Positions 13,436-25,155 of a stretch of 64,000 nucleotides of DNA are shown here, one piece after another. Numbering within the stretch: position 1 is the first letter of the stretch; every line of letters starts with the position of its first letter. Under the pieces are notes generated by a model, which worked only from the letters and a program-made list of their open reading frames with translations, ran no database searches and was not told the origin of the DNA. The stretch is from Bostrychus sinensis (Eukaryota; Chordata; Actinopteri; Gobiiformes; Eleotridae). The DNA lies in NCBI GenBank assembly GCA_020698575.1, contig CM036245.1, positions 11,481,979 to 11,545,978 on the forward strand, given 5' to 3'. Made by a program: the position numbers and the translations under genes.

Positions 13436-13679
13436 AACAGCAGTACATTTACAAGTACTCATGTACTCAGTGTTATGTATTCTAACACCTGCTCTGCAGC
13501 TTTGCTCAAACCTGGCTCATGACATATTTCCTTTTATGATATCAGGTCAATGTGCATGTCCCTGTCAAATAAAACAATTCAAAGTAGTAGCAGCCAGTGA
13601 TCAAAGTCATGGTAATAGTAGTGATAGCAGCAATAAGTACGTAGTATAGTAATCTACTTAGTGTAGAGTAATCATATTT

Positions 13680-14430
13680 CAGGGTCCGTCATAGAAAACC
13701 TGGAAAAGTCATGGAATTTTAAAATGAAATTTCCAGGCCTTGGAAAAGTTTTGGAATTTTATATTTTGGTATGAAGTTTGTGCCACTCCTAGTTAAACCT
13801 GCATCAGCTTGAATACAGTAAATATAAGTTCAATACAAATGCTGTCTTCTTGGCCTCTTGGCTTGCAGGAAAAAGTAACCAATATCTATTTTTTTGTCAG
13901 AATATTTATAACTCAGTGAAGCAGTGTTTCAGTTTTATGCAGCCAAAATCTGGAACAGTCCTCCTGACGATGTTAGACCTCTACTCTGACAATGTTCAAG
14001 TCCAGACTTAAAACTGTTCTTTTTAGCTCTGTGTATGACAACTGGAAGTGTTTTATATGCATTCTTCTCTTTTAATTTAGTTAATTTTAAATTGATTCTT
14101 CATTATAATTTTTAAATTTGATTTTACTGTTTTAATAGTAATTCTTGTCTGTGTACTTTTCACGTGACTTTTTTTTTCTGTAAAGCAATTTGAATTACTC
14201 TGTTTATGAATTGTGCTATACAAATAAACACGCATTGCCTTGCCTTAAAATTAGTGAAATAATATATTTCTGGGGCTAAAAGATTCAACTGTTTTTTTTT
14301 TTTTTTTTTAACTGACTAATTTCCAAATTATATTGCAGCAAAAGTATGTTTGTAATGTACCAGTCATTTTTCAGGTCTTGGAAATTTAGTCAAAGGTTTT
14401 GGAAAAGTCATGTAAAATTCTTGGTACAAA
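13680..14430. repeat. Composite repeat: 'gtcatggaaaacctgg' element with a LINE tail inside
   Basis: The outer part ('catagaaaacctggaaaagtc', 'tttccaggccttggaaaag', and 'ggtcttggaaatttagtc' near 14374) recurs near 43500-43620. Inside it, 13905-14250 is a LINE remnant: one frame reads AAKIWNSPPDDVR and, after a shift of frame, TMFKSRLKTVLFSSVYD. This is typical of the last residues of a non-LTR retrotransposon ORF2. It is followed by a 3' tail with TACAAATAAA and 'ttgccttgcctt'. Confidence 0.65.
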
Positions 14431-14949
14431 AAAGTGTATAAACACTGTATTATGAACAGTAACTGATTTGATGATTGATTAACTGATTAACTGATTGAGT
14501 AGGCTACTTCACATAATCGACTTCTGCTAACTGGGGATCAGATAAATGTCTAACACTACAGTGCAGTCTATAGGGCTCCAAATGTAAATCTATATCACAA
14601 CTATGGCGTCTTTGAACGCTCCTCAGCTTCTCTGAGACAGATCAAGTGTTGTATTGATCACGGCTGCCGCTGTGAGATGTCTCTGCTGATACTCAAGCAA
14701 AAAGGGTTTCTTCGAGGTAAAAAGTGAACCATGGTCTGTAGGTCATGCAGTCAATAGTGAAAAATGAGGAGAGGGGTGGATCATGCACTGCACTAGAGCT
14801 GGAAGGTAACTGGATACTTTTGGTTAAGTAATAAGTACATTTATATAGTGTAGTAGGAAATCGGGAAGGAGAGATATTTGGTAAACTGTCGGAGTCGGGA
14901 CTCAAAGCCATGATGGTGAGGCAGGCTGTAGTTGCTGTGTATGAGTGGT

Positions 14950-15030
14950 CCATAGCAGAAGTAGATTTGTAGTTGTAGCGGTTGTAATAGTAGTAGAAGT
15001 AGCAGTAGTAGTCGATTTGTAGTAGTCATA
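14950..15030. repeat. Short (TAG)n-type repeat
   Basis: Run of gta/tag triplets within a diverged copy of other repeats. Confidence 0.5.
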
Positions 15031-15099
15031 GCTCATGGTAATTTGTACCTAATTTTACATTCATTCATTTTTTTTTACATCTATTTACATAACCAGGAC

Positions 15100-15440
15100 A
15101 ACACCAGATCTAAGTCAGGATTAAAACGGGTCTAAGTCAGGACTAAACCAAGACTGAACCAGTAAAACCAGGACTAAAGCAGCATCTATAACCAGGCCCA
15201 AACCAGGTCTAAATGAGGTCAAAGCCACCACATAACCAGAAATAAACCAGTACTAAACCAGGTCTAAGCCAGGTCTAAACCAGGAGTGAACCAAGACTAA
15301 ACCAGGAGTGAACCAAGACTAAACCAGGAGTGAACCAGGACTAAACCAGGTCTAAGCCAGGTCTAAACCAGAACAAAACCAGGACTAAAGCAGCACATAA
15401 CCAGGAGTAAACTAGGTCTAAGCCAGGACGAAGCAGCGGC
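15100..15440. repeat. Degenerate 11-bp tandem array (ACCAGGACTAA motif)
   Basis: Variants of 'aaccaggactaa', 'aaccaggtctaa' and 'aaccaagactaa' repeat at about 11-bp spacing for some 340 bp. It is the same unit as at 16170-16420, 18310-19360 and, on the other strand, 23395-24090 and 42080-42890. Confidence 0.8.
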
Positions 15441-16622
15441 CTATACTTAAAATTTTATTTCCAACCAGAGCAGGATTAAACTTTTTTTTAAGTAATAATC
15501 ATTTTGCAGTAACATTGCTTTCACTTGAGTACAGCTTTTGAGTACTTCTGCCACCTCTGTACTTCACACACAAATATTTGTATTAAAATATGCAGATTCT
15601 GTCTTAGTGTTCTGCTGATGGAGCAGGACGGGGTGATAAAAGTGAGTGTGTCGTCTTAAACTGCTACTCCTCATAGTGAAGAAACTTTATCTGCAAAAGT
15701 CTCTAATTTTATGCCGTAAAAAGTGCTGAGTCCCGTAAGCCGGCAAAATTTCCTCCCTTGAAACTGAGAAATGAACTTGTGCAGGTAGCTAATGTAAGCA
15801 GCTTTCCGCCTTTATCTTCATTCCAAGGCAGGTCTTGAAGTGAGGAAGTGGAAATTTCAAGTCATTTTCATTAAGTGCAATAGACAAACTAAGCAAAGAC
15901 AACATGGCCCTTGCAGACTTAATGTACAGTGCTGTGCAAAAGTGTTATAGGTAGGTTAAAAAAATGCTAAGTACGAAGAAAGGTGTAACAATGTACAAAA
16001 ATACACAAAAATGCACACACACACACAAAAAAAAGGTAAGACCTAAATTAGTGTTTACCAATCAGGGGTAATGGGACCCCTAGGGGTACGTGAGCACATT
16101 GCAGGGGGTACATGAAATTATTTGATGGTTTATAGTACCTTTTCAGAAAATATTTGGCTATCAAAGACTGCACGAACCTAAATCTGAACAAACCCAGGAC
16201 TATGCTGAGGAGTAATCCAGAGAATAACCCCAAAATGCAATACTAAAGAAGGACAAAACAGAGACCAAACCTGAACTAAACCAGGAAAAAACACGTTTAA
16301 AACCAGAACTAAACTAAGACTATACCATGACTAAGCCGGGCATAAACCAGGGCTAATCTAAACTCAACCAGGACTAAGCCGGGTCCAAACCAGAACTAAA
16401 CCAAGACCTGGGGGTACACAAGACCAACAAGGTGTGGAGCCACTGGCCTAGACCTCTGTAAATGCACTGGTCCTATCTCGCAATGGTAGCGGTGTAACTA
16501 GATCGCCTCAATACCATTCATTAAAACACAAAAACCATAATCCTGTGTCTCTTCTCATCATGTGGGATTAGTGCCTCGTCACACCTCTTTGCAATGGTAA
16601 AGGTATGGTTCCCATGACTTAA

Positions 16623-17165
16623 AGGTCCCAAATTATGCTTTTTTTCATCCTTTTTGAAATAGTTTTGGACACCTTTGCATTAGTATTTCATGTTTTATAA
16701 CTTAAAATAATGTATAAGTTGAAAATGTCTTTTTTTGAGGAGCTGTTATTTTGTCTTAGCAGAGAACGCTTGGATTAGGTGTCTGCTGCCCCCTGCTGGC
16801 AATGGTGGGGTCTGGACAGAGCATAAAATGGCAATGCAATGCGGCTATTTAGCAACATGATGCTAACAGATAGATAAATGAGCTGACTGCTTTGTAGTGA
16901 TGGGAATTTAAGTGTTGGAATTATCAAAATGACTCTATGACGGTGTAGGGGCTTTAGAAACGCGCAGGAGCACTTCCTGGTTTTGTGTGTCTATGTTGAG
17001 CTGTGAGACCGAGCGTTTCTAGCTCTTCAAAAGGGGACGGCATCAGGACACACTGGATAATTCAAACATTCGTGAATGAAGCAAAACACTACTCCAGGTA
17101 TGTTTTTGAAGCGGAGACAACATTATAACATTAAAAGCTCAAAAAAGACAATTTAGCAGAATAGG
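16623..17165. mobile_element. piggyBac-like MITE
   Basis: TTAA (16619-16622) is followed by AGGTCCCAAATTATGC. The body is colinear with the copies at 308, 7684 and 46737. The right end reads AGCAGAATAGGGGAACT, close to the AGAATAGGGGACCTTTAA of the 308 copy but lacking its TTAA. A further dispersed repeat follows at once. Confidence 0.65.
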
Positions 17166-17606
17166 GGAACTCGAATCTCTTCTAGTTTCGGGGTAAATGT
17201 TCTTTCCACTGAGCCACAAAACGGTAAACAATCGGCTAAAACTAATCATTTGGTCTTTTAGTGAGTGAAGTTAGTATCTTCGGCCCTTATCCAAAATGGT
17301 ACAGAATCCCTTAAAACACTCCAGGATCTAAACAGTGATCTGGATCCACACCAAAATTAACCATTTTATCCTAGGCCCATTACTGACTTTTCCTGAAATG
17401 TTCGTAACAAAAACAAAATCTGTATTTATTAAAGCCCTCTAAGTTATCAACAGAGACCTCACTAGAACTTTTGCACATCCCTGAATGTGGACACTTTAAC
17501 TGTCACAGAGTGCAGAGGTTGTGCAAACTACAGAGATGTGTTCATAGTGCAACGCTGCTCTGAACTTTACAGCTTACACCACAGCCATACCCTGTCCTTT
17601 GGTCCA

Positions 17607-17607
<1 letters not shown>

Positions 17608-17653
<46 letters not shown>
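17608..17653. repeat. (CA)n microsatellite just upstream of the rbp2 TATA box
   Basis: About 23 uninterrupted CA dinucleotides end 12 bp before the rbp2 TATA box. Length variation here would change the spacing of upstream promoter elements. Confidence 0.9.
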
Positions 17654-17656
<3 letters not shown>

Positions 17657-17665
17657 GTCACTGTG

Positions 17666-17672
17666 TATAAAA
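17666..17672 (+). promoter_or_regulatory. rbp2: rbp2 TATA box
   Basis: TATAAAA lies 95 bp upstream of the rbp2 ATG and would place transcription start near 17695. I searched by eye for a direct repeat of AGGTCA-type half-sites (a nuclear receptor element known from mammalian CRBP-II promoters) and did not see a convincing one. Confidence 0.65.
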
Positions 17673-17766
17673 TGGGACGGGCCCTTGATCACCTTCTCTC
17701 ATTTTGACACACAGGCCTGAAGGCAAACTACTCCTGGGTATAAACATACCTCAAACTCCTGTAAAC

Positions 17767-20700
17767 ATGCCGGCCGACTATAACGGACGTTGGGAGATGG
17801 TGACCAATGACAACTTTGAGGAATTCATGAAGGCCCTGGGTAAGTTAAATGTAATGATTATGGGTTACACAGTTGAATGAATGCTGCCACAAGGGGTCAC
17901 AGGCCAGTGCACTCCTTGTGCCAGTCCCAAGCCTGGATAAATGAAGAGGGTTGTGAGAAGAAAAGGTATCTGGCGTGAAAAAAAAAAAAAAAGGACAATT
18001 ATTGTGCAACAGTGTCAGTGCAGACTAGGAGGCAGATGATTTGCTGTAAGGGACAAGCCGAAAGAAAAGATGGCTTAAAATGAATGAAAACCTAAATTAT
18101 GTATCTCATAAAGGTAGATTAAAAAATATATAATCATCAATTAAATTAAATTAAATTAAAATTAAAAAAAGCCTGAAATGTTTTATTCTGTGAAATACTG
18201 AAATAATTTCACTTTTCCAGAATATTTTAATTCAGTGATGCTCAACTCTTTCAAACCAAGTACCACCTCAGAAAATGACTATCTTTTATGGACTAAAATG
18301 AGCATTACTTAATAGGAACACAACAGGGACTAAACCAGCACATAACCAGGACTAAATCAGATCTAAACCAGGACTAATTCTGCACATAACCAAGTCTAAA
18401 CCAGGACTAAACCAAGTCTAAACCAGGACTAAACCAAGTCTAAACCAGGACTAAACCTGCACATAACCAAGTCAAAACCAGGACTAAACCAAGTCTAAAC
18501 CAGGACTAATTCTGCACATAACCAAGTCTAAACCAGGACTAATTCTGCACATAACCAAGTCTAAACCAGGACTAAACCAGGACTAAACCAAGTCTAAACC
18601 AGGACTAAACCAAGTCTAAACCAGGACTAAACCTGCACATAACCAAGACTAAACCAGGTCTAACCCAGGACTGAGCCAGGACTAAACCAGGTCTAACCAA
18701 GGACTAATTCTGCACAACCAGAACATAACCAAAACTAAAACAGGTCTAACCCAGGACTGAGCCAGGACTAAACCAGGACTATGTCAGGACTTATCCTGCA
18801 CATAACCAGCACATAACCAAGACTAAACCAGGTCACAGGTCTAATCCAGGACTAATCCAAGTCTAAAACAACATAATCAGGAATAAACAAGGTGTAATCT
18901 ATGACAAAAACACAACTAAACAAAGTCTAAACCGGACTAAGTCACGACTAAACCTGCACATAACAAGGACTAAACCAGGTCAAAGGTCTAAACCAGGACT
19001 AACCCGGGACTAACCCAGGACTAACCAAGGACTAACTCTGGACTAAAGCAGGTCTAAATCAGCAATAAACGAGGACTAAACCAGGAATAAGCCAGGACTT
19101 AACAAGCACTTAATATAAACCAAGTCCAAACCAGGTCTAAACCAGGACAAAAGATAAAACCTGGACCAATCTTTTAATAGACAAAATAATCATTGCTAAA
19201 TAAGAACAAAAAAGGGACTAAACCAGCAGATAACCAGGATTAAAACAAGACAGAACCTGGACTAAACTGTGCCTAAATCAAGACTAGGCAATGGTCTATA
19301 CTTAAAATTCAATCCCCAACAAGAGCAGGACTAAAACAGGACTAAAACTGTCTCTCAATCAAACCAAATCCAAGCTGATTCCTGAGTACCACAGTTTGAG
19401 ACTCACTGCACTAATTTACCCCTGTAGAGGTCTGGGTTTAAAGCAGTGGGACAGACCCATGTTGGGCAGATGGAGGGATGATCGAGAGACAGAGAGAAAG
19501 AAAGGAAGGGAGCTGACTAATGCGGCTCTGCTTCATCTCCTTACTGAGCTGCTGTCGGGCCAAATTAACCTCTACCGTCCCAACGCCTGTCGTCTTTTAC
19601 TGCGCCAAACAAACACTGACTCACTCATTTGGCAGTTTTATCTATCCAACCCCAAAATAGGGAGACAAATTCGGACCGAGGATCAGGCAGCGGGCCAGGT
19701 TGTCATATAAAGACGAAAAAAAAAATCCAGCTCTCCTTTTTTGACGTGTCTTTGATCAGAGCTAGGAGCACTTCCATTATTCACAACTATATCTGCAATT
19801 CATAACACAACCTTGGTAGAGTCATCTCTCGCAAATCTGGGAAAATCCTAAATCTCTCGCTCCTCCGCAGCCCCTCATTTCCATGGAGCGCACAGAAAAA
19901 CGACATCCTTATGGAAATGGCTCAGCCTATCATTTAGACGGGTAAATACTGCATAGGAGCCTCATCTGTAAAGAGTGATGGGAAGAAATTGAGTTTTCGC
20001 TTCAGGGCAAATGGGATGTGAATATGGAAATGGTGAGGCTGGGTGGTGCTCGACGGCGGGGCCAGATGCCGAACGGGGCGGAGAAACTCATTTAGGGCCT
20101 GTTCTGACTCGGAGCAAGGTCGTTTTTAAAGAGAAAATGAGTCTGTCAAAACAACGCTCTGTGAAGAATCAGAATAAGTGGTCTGTAGCTCAGAGGTGGA
20201 AGAAGTACTCGAAATCTGGACTGAAGTAAAAGTACAGTTACTGCAAAACAGGGGCGGCACTAGCTCAGTAGGTAGAGCTGTTTGCTAACTAATAATGGGC
20301 TAATGTAAACTACAACAACAACAACTTCTACTACTTTCCTATTTCCACTATTACTACAACTACAACAACACAGCTTCTACTACTATTGTAACTACTGTTA
20401 CTACTACAACTACACCTACTACAACAACAACTACTACTACAATAACTACTACAATGACTACTACAACAACTACTCCAACTACTACTACAGCAGCAACAAC
20501 TACAGTAACTACTACTCCAACTACTACTACTACAATAATTACTACAATAACTACTACTCCAACAACAACTACTACAGCAGCAACAACTACAGTAACTACT
20601 ACTACTACTCCAACTACTACTACAACAACAGCTACTACTACTACAATAATTACTACAATAACTACTACTCCAACAACTACTACAGCAGCAACAACTACAG

Positions 20701-23180
20701 TAACTACTACTACTACTCCAACTACTACTACAACAACAGCTACTACTACTACAATAATTACTACAATAACTACTACTCCAACAACAACTACTACAGCAAC
20801 AACAACTACTACTACTCCTTCAACAACTACAGTAACTACCACTACTACAGCTACTACTACTTTTACTCCAACAACAACTACTACAGTAACTACTACTACT
20901 ACTCCAACTACTACTACAACAACAGCTACTACTACTACAATAATTACTACAATAACTACTACTCCAACAACAACAGCTACTACTACTACAATAATTACTA
21001 CAATAACTACTACTCCAACAACAACTACTACAGCAACAACAACTACTACTACTCCTTCAACAACTACAGTAACTACCACTACTACAGCTACTACTACTAC
21101 AACTACTACTATAACTACTACACTCTGTATAAAACCTGTAACTTTCTGTCTGAAAACAGAACAGGCTTCCCACTTTGCCACCCAAGTAAAAAAAAAAAAA
21201 CAATACTATAACAGAATTTATTGATTTAAATAATTACTTGAGTAGAAGTAAAATTTTTGCTCCAGAATATACTCAAGGAAAAGTTACTGTACTCTGTAAA
21301 AGAAGGCTACATTTTATTTTAAGTTTCCAGTCATCAGTCTTCTGAAAAATAACTACATTTGTCCAGATGCCTTTCTTGTTAAACCTTTCCATTTGTGCTA
21401 CATTATCTTCAAAAATGTTCTAGTTATTAAATTATTTTAGTAAAGGTCTCTAGTCTATTGTCAAGAACAAGTGGAAATATTACTGGAACAGGATAAAAAA
21501 TGCAGTTTCAAAAATACCTTTCCACTAACTTTTCTTCTTTGTCTTTTGTTTCATTTGCAGACATCGACTTTGCCACCAGAAAGATCGCATCCCACCTCCA
21601 CCAGACCAAGGTCATCGTCCAAAATGGAGACAAGTTTGAGACCAAGACCCTGAGCACCTTCAGGAATTATGAAGTCAATTTCACGGTCGGAGTGGAGTTT
21701 GAGGAGCACACGAAGGGCCTGGACAATAGGAAAGTCATGGTGAGACTTTGTTTTATGTACAAAAATGCAAAGTTTTACTGATGTGATATGACTGATTTCT
21801 ATTGATTACTGTGGTGCTTGAGCAGACAACGGTTACCTGGGACGGGGACAAGCTGGTTTGTGTCCAGAAGGGAGAGAAGGAGAACCGGGGCTGGAAACAC
21901 TGGATCGAAGGAGACATGCTGCATCTGGTGAGAAAACAAAATAATAGTTACTTCTAAAGGCGAGACATTACAGATGCACAGAGGAGAATTAACAAACAGA
22001 TATCAACCCTCTACAGTAGATTAAGGGCAAAAAAATGTACTGCAAGTTTTGTAAAATGTAAAAAGTTGCACGACACGATTTCTTTCTTTTGTATTTGAGT
22101 AAAACTAAACTAAACTAACAGGGACTGAATTTTTTTAGACCAAAGGAGTGCAATTGCAGCACTGGCTTTAACTTCTCACGCCACAAAACAGCAGAAAAAA
22201 GAAAAATAGAGACAGAAAAAAAGAGAAGCAAAGCATAAATCTGTCAATAATCAAAATAAAAAGGTGAATATATAAGAGGGAGGAGGGGAGCTTTTTTTTT
22301 TAACATTTTTTTTTTTCCACAGTGGGTTTTTAATGTTGTAATGTGCAAATTAGGTATTGTCTACATAAAACTAAATCTCAAGTGAAGAAAAACCAAGGCA
22401 TTCTTCATTTACCTGAAGTATTTTGAAGCATTTATTTGATGTGGTTATTTGGACCCATGTGTAGCAGCCAAGTTTTTGTTCCCAAGCATCAAAGTGCACC
22501 TTCAAAACAGAATAAATAATTGACAAAAACTTCCAGAGAGCTTTGGACTTTCTCTTTACGCTTTAGGGAAATATAGATTTTGTTTCAGTAAATTAAAGAT
22601 TACTGCCAAAACAAAACAAAACAATAAAATAATCGAATGTTGCCATGTTTTCAGGAGTAAAATGCCCAATTCATCAGGCAAAAAAATATCAACAAATCCT
22701 TCTGTAAAAGCCTTTAAAATATAGTTTAATATAAAACCGGAAGATGTGATTTGACTAAAGTGGAGATATCTGACTCTGAGTGTGAAAAAACAGCCGTTGA
22801 AGTTATAAAATATACAACTTAATGTGTAGTTTGGACATTTTTATATTTTAATGTAAAAAGTAAACCTGGCTGACAATCTCAAAACTGAAAAATTATCTTT
22901 GAGTCCTGTGTCAAAGCTGTGTTAAGGCGGGACACTAAAGTAAAGCTATCACTCTGTGTCAATGTGTTAAGAGATAAAAAATATGAATGAGCCGTACCTA
23001 ATATCTGTGTGCAATAACAATAAAAAGATAAAGCCAAGATACACCCAGTCCTATTAGAGATTATGTAACTCTGCACTGTTGCATCATGGGAAGATGTGGT
23101 TTAAAGGTCTCTGTGTGTCTTCTCTTTAGGAAATCACTGCAGGGGACAAGGTCTGCCATCAAGTCTTCAAGAGGACATAA
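17767..23180 (+). CDS. rbp2: Cellular retinol-binding protein type II (retinol-binding protein 2)
   Basis: Four coding exons: 17767-17839, 21561-21739, 21826-21927 and 23130-23180. The lengths 73/179/102/51 nt are the standard split of the intracellular lipid-binding family, all with GT-AG borders, giving 134 aa, the usual CRBP-II length. The start MPADYNGRWEM and the blocks DIDFATRKIA, TLSTFRNY and VCVQKGEKENRGW mark it as RBP2-like rather than RBP1. The family binds retinol or retinal in a beta-barrel in enterocytes and presents it for esterification or reduction. Lys41, Thr52, Thr54, Arg59 and Trp107 (Met counted) are kept. Position 109, glutamine in mammalian RBP1/RBP2, is His here. Intron 1 (3.7 kb) is full of repeats. 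Paralogue status (rbp2a or rbp2b) cannot be decided. Confidence 0.95.
17885..18075 (+). repeat. LINE 3'-tail-like repeat
   Basis: The segment with 'gtcccaagcctggataaatg', 'ggtatctggcgtgaaaa' and 'acaagccgaaagaaaaga' matches the better preserved copy at 25600-25790. This tail is common in fish genomes and I take it as non-LTR retrotransposon 3' end. It lies in rbp2 intron 1. Confidence 0.55.
18233..19408. mobile_element. hAT-like element with expanded internal 11-bp array
   Basis: The left end CAGTGATGCTCAA...AGTACCACCTC and right end GAGTACCACAGTTTGAGACTCACTG are diverged inverted repeats of the CAGTGGTTCTCAAACTGTGGTAC type. Between them, about 18310-19360, is a tandem array of 'aaaccaggact' and 'aaaccaagtct' units (11 bp, often as 22-bp pairs) with an interspersed 'ctgcacataacc' variant. 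No clean 8-bp duplication is visible, so the hAT label is inference from the ends. It lies in rbp2 intron 1. Confidence 0.65.
19410..20190. other. Unique-looking part of rbp2 intron 1
   Basis: No repeat family was recognised here. The sequence is less AT-rich than its surroundings and includes a 104-codon chance frame. It could carry regulatory DNA, but nothing specific can be shown. Confidence 0.35.
20252..20300 (+). repeat. tRNA-like SINE head
   Basis: 'gcggcactagctcagtaggtagagct' fits a tRNA-type A-box region (TAGCTCAGTNGGTAGAG). The rest is replaced by the trinucleotide array that follows, so it is a broken SINE inside rbp2 intron 1, not a tRNA gene. Confidence 0.5.
20320..21125. repeat. 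About 800-bp (ACT/ACA)n trinucleotide array with higher-order units
   Basis: Triplets of the form ACN (act, aca) with occasional att and cca run almost unbroken, so both strands give long low-complexity open frames (poly-Thr forward, poly-Val reverse). Longer modules, for example 'acaataattactacaataa' followed by 'ctactactcc' and 'agcaacaactac', recur several times, so the array grew by duplicating blocks. It lies in rbp2 intron 1 and interrupts a copy of the 12870-type repeat (20190-20250 and 21225-21310). Confidence 0.9.
22640..22870. repeat. Low-copy repeat shared with 58050-58300
   Basis: Short matching blocks occur in the same order in both places: 'aggagtaaaa', 'tatcaacaaatcc', 'ctcagagtgtga', 'cttaatgtgtag' and 'ggacattt'. 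This copy is in rbp2 intron 3. No ends or target duplication were found. Confidence 0.5.
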
Positions 23181-23247
23181 GGATTCAAGAAGTTTGCATG
23201 AGTTTTGCACATTGGTGTCTATTTATACTGCACTTGTAAAGACCTGT

Positions 23248-23253
23248 AATAAA
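23248..23253 (+). promoter_or_regulatory. rbp2: rbp2 polyadenylation signal
   Basis: AATAAA lies 68 bp after the rbp2 stop codon and is followed by a T/G-rich stretch (tttttaaaacctgtgtttgg). The 3' UTR is therefore short, about 90-100 nt. Confidence 0.8.
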
Positions 23254-23320
23254 CGTTTTTAAAACCTGTGTTTGGTTTTGATTTACCCATGACTATGATA
23301 AAAATCCACTAAAACTAACA

Positions 23321-24120
23321 TCAGTGGTTCTCAAACTGTGGTACAGGTGTCACTGGTGGTACTCTGGTGGAGTCTTTTCCAGTCCTGCTCTGCTTGGGGC
23401 ATAGATTTGGAGTTTAGACCACTGCTTAGTTCTGGTTTTACTCTAGTTTAATCCTAATTTAGACCTGGCTTTGTCCTGGTTCAGTCCTAGTTCAAGTTTA
23501 GGGTTTATCAAGGTAGCTCCAGGTTATGTCTTGTGAAATTTAAGACCTTTTTAAGACTTTTTAATGCCACTTAGAGTAAAATTTAATGCCAGCATCGTCA
23601 ACAACAGAAAAACAATCTGTATAAATTTTACACTAAGGGGTTATCAGTATCACTCTCTGAAACTCAAGGAATTTATTTCAAAAGTCCAATACAGATGAGA
23701 GAATTCCAGTGCTGCACTAAAAATCAAGAATAAATGAATTATGCATTTTGTTATTGTGGAGACACTACTTTTTGTGATATTAACATAAAGTTTTGACACA
23801 TTTTAAAGCCTAGATGAACCAAATTTAACACCCACTCATAATATTTAATAATTTTAAGGGCTTGATTTTGACAAGATCAAATTTAACACCTTTAAGACCT
23901 TGAGGATACCCTGGTTTATAATCCTGGTTTGGTTTATAGTCCTAGACCTGGTTTTTAGTTTATAGTCCTAGTATTGTCCTGCTTTAGACCTAGTTTAGTC
24001 CTAGTTTGAGCTGGGTTTAGACATGATTGGGCCATAGTTTGGATCTGGTTTAGACCTAGTTTAGTCCCATTTTAGTACATTAAAGATGCCACTTCGAAAG
24101 CCAAATGTTTCCTAATATAA
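23321..24120. mobile_element. hAT-like element with internal 11-bp array, opposite orientation
   Basis: It begins with CAGTGGTTCTCAAACTGTGG, followed by 'tcactggtggtac', and ends near 'agatgccacttcgaaagcc', the complement-side end seen at 51490. Inside are repeated 'ctggtttagtc' and 'cctagtttag' units (complement of GACTAAACCAG). A different insertion ('aaatttaagacctttttaag ... tttaagaccttgaggatacc') sits at about 23535-23910. It lies between rbp2 and copb2. Confidence 0.55.
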
Positions 24121-24944
24121 CTCTTAAAAATCCCTGATCTTTATTTATTTATTCTCCCTTTTCTACATAGGCTACACTGCTGTTACTTTTTTTTTATTTT
24201 GTTAGTTAAATTAATCTGAAAAATTCTTTAGGTACATTTTTAAACTAGCCTATTTACAAATTCTCCAGCTATACACTTTAGGCAGTCATCTGTGGCAGGC
24301 TACTTATGTCACTTGAATTTTGAATAAGATGTTTACATTTTTATTTTGGATTGTTGGGGAGCTAACCACCTGGTAAAAACACATCTTTTAACCTGCTTTA
24401 GACTACAAAGTTACATTAGATTTGTCTGGGACAAGCTTCATTATGCGTAAAGTTTTTGTGTTGCTCCAAAAAAACCTAAGCCAGATCTGAAAAATACCTG
24501 TATACAAAGTGAGAAGAGTTAGCTTTGTACTTGTGGTTGCCTGCTGCTGCACACTGCTCGCAGGAACAGCGTGTTCTGCCGGATCTCGAGCCTAAAACAC
24601 AGGAAGCTCTGGACAATCCACGTAGCCAAAATAAAGGAGCGTCAATTCAGACACTGACGCACACTTTACCAGAAATGTGTTATTCTGTCTTTCAAAATAA
24701 AAAAATACAGTAATTGTCAAATAAAAAAAAGCAATGCGGGAAATATGTTTAAAAAAATTTCAAAATGGCAAGAAAGACAGATTTTACTTTGTAGTTTTTA
24801 TCTGTGTTTTTTTTAATACTATTCACTTTTAACGCTAGTAACTTAATAAACGAACGGTGAATTTAGCTCGTTTTAGCCCACAAAAATAAAGAAAATTTAA
24901 AATATGAAAGCTGATATTATGTGCAATTTATATTTAAGATAATG

Positions 24945-25155
24945 TTTACGCGCGTACTATCCGCAATGTTAAAAAGGAGGACGTGTCTGTTGTGAAAAGA
25001 TTGTACAGGAAGTAGTTTTTACGCAGTATTTTTCGCTTGCCACAAAGTTTTGCAGCTGGATCTTTCAGTTCATTGAAGTGGGTCTTGGACTGTGGCTGGA
25101 GTTTGACAACTTCTTAAAAGTGGACAACAGCGCAAAGACGCACTGACGCGGAAAC
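24945..25155 (+). promoter_or_regulatory. copb2: Probable copb2 promoter and 5' UTR
   Basis: The 200 bp before the ATG has no TATA box. It has a local rise in CpG ('acgcgcgtac', 'cgcaaagacgcactgacgcgg') and an ETS-like ACAGGAAGTAG near 25001. This suits a housekeeping coat-protein gene. No start site can be fixed. Confidence 0.4.

Noticed and set aside
15927..15960. Complete Tc1-like MITE starting TACAGTGCTGTGCAAAAGTG
   Set aside because: No matching right end was found in the following kilobase, so only a one-ended fragment is supported.
20252..20300. Possible tRNA gene
   Set aside because: Only the A-box region is present; no cloverleaf can be drawn. It is a SINE head, as at 37150.
20360..21224. 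Open frames of over 250 codons on both strands (poly-Thr and poly-Val)
   Set aside because: They arise from the ACN trinucleotide array and have no other protein features.
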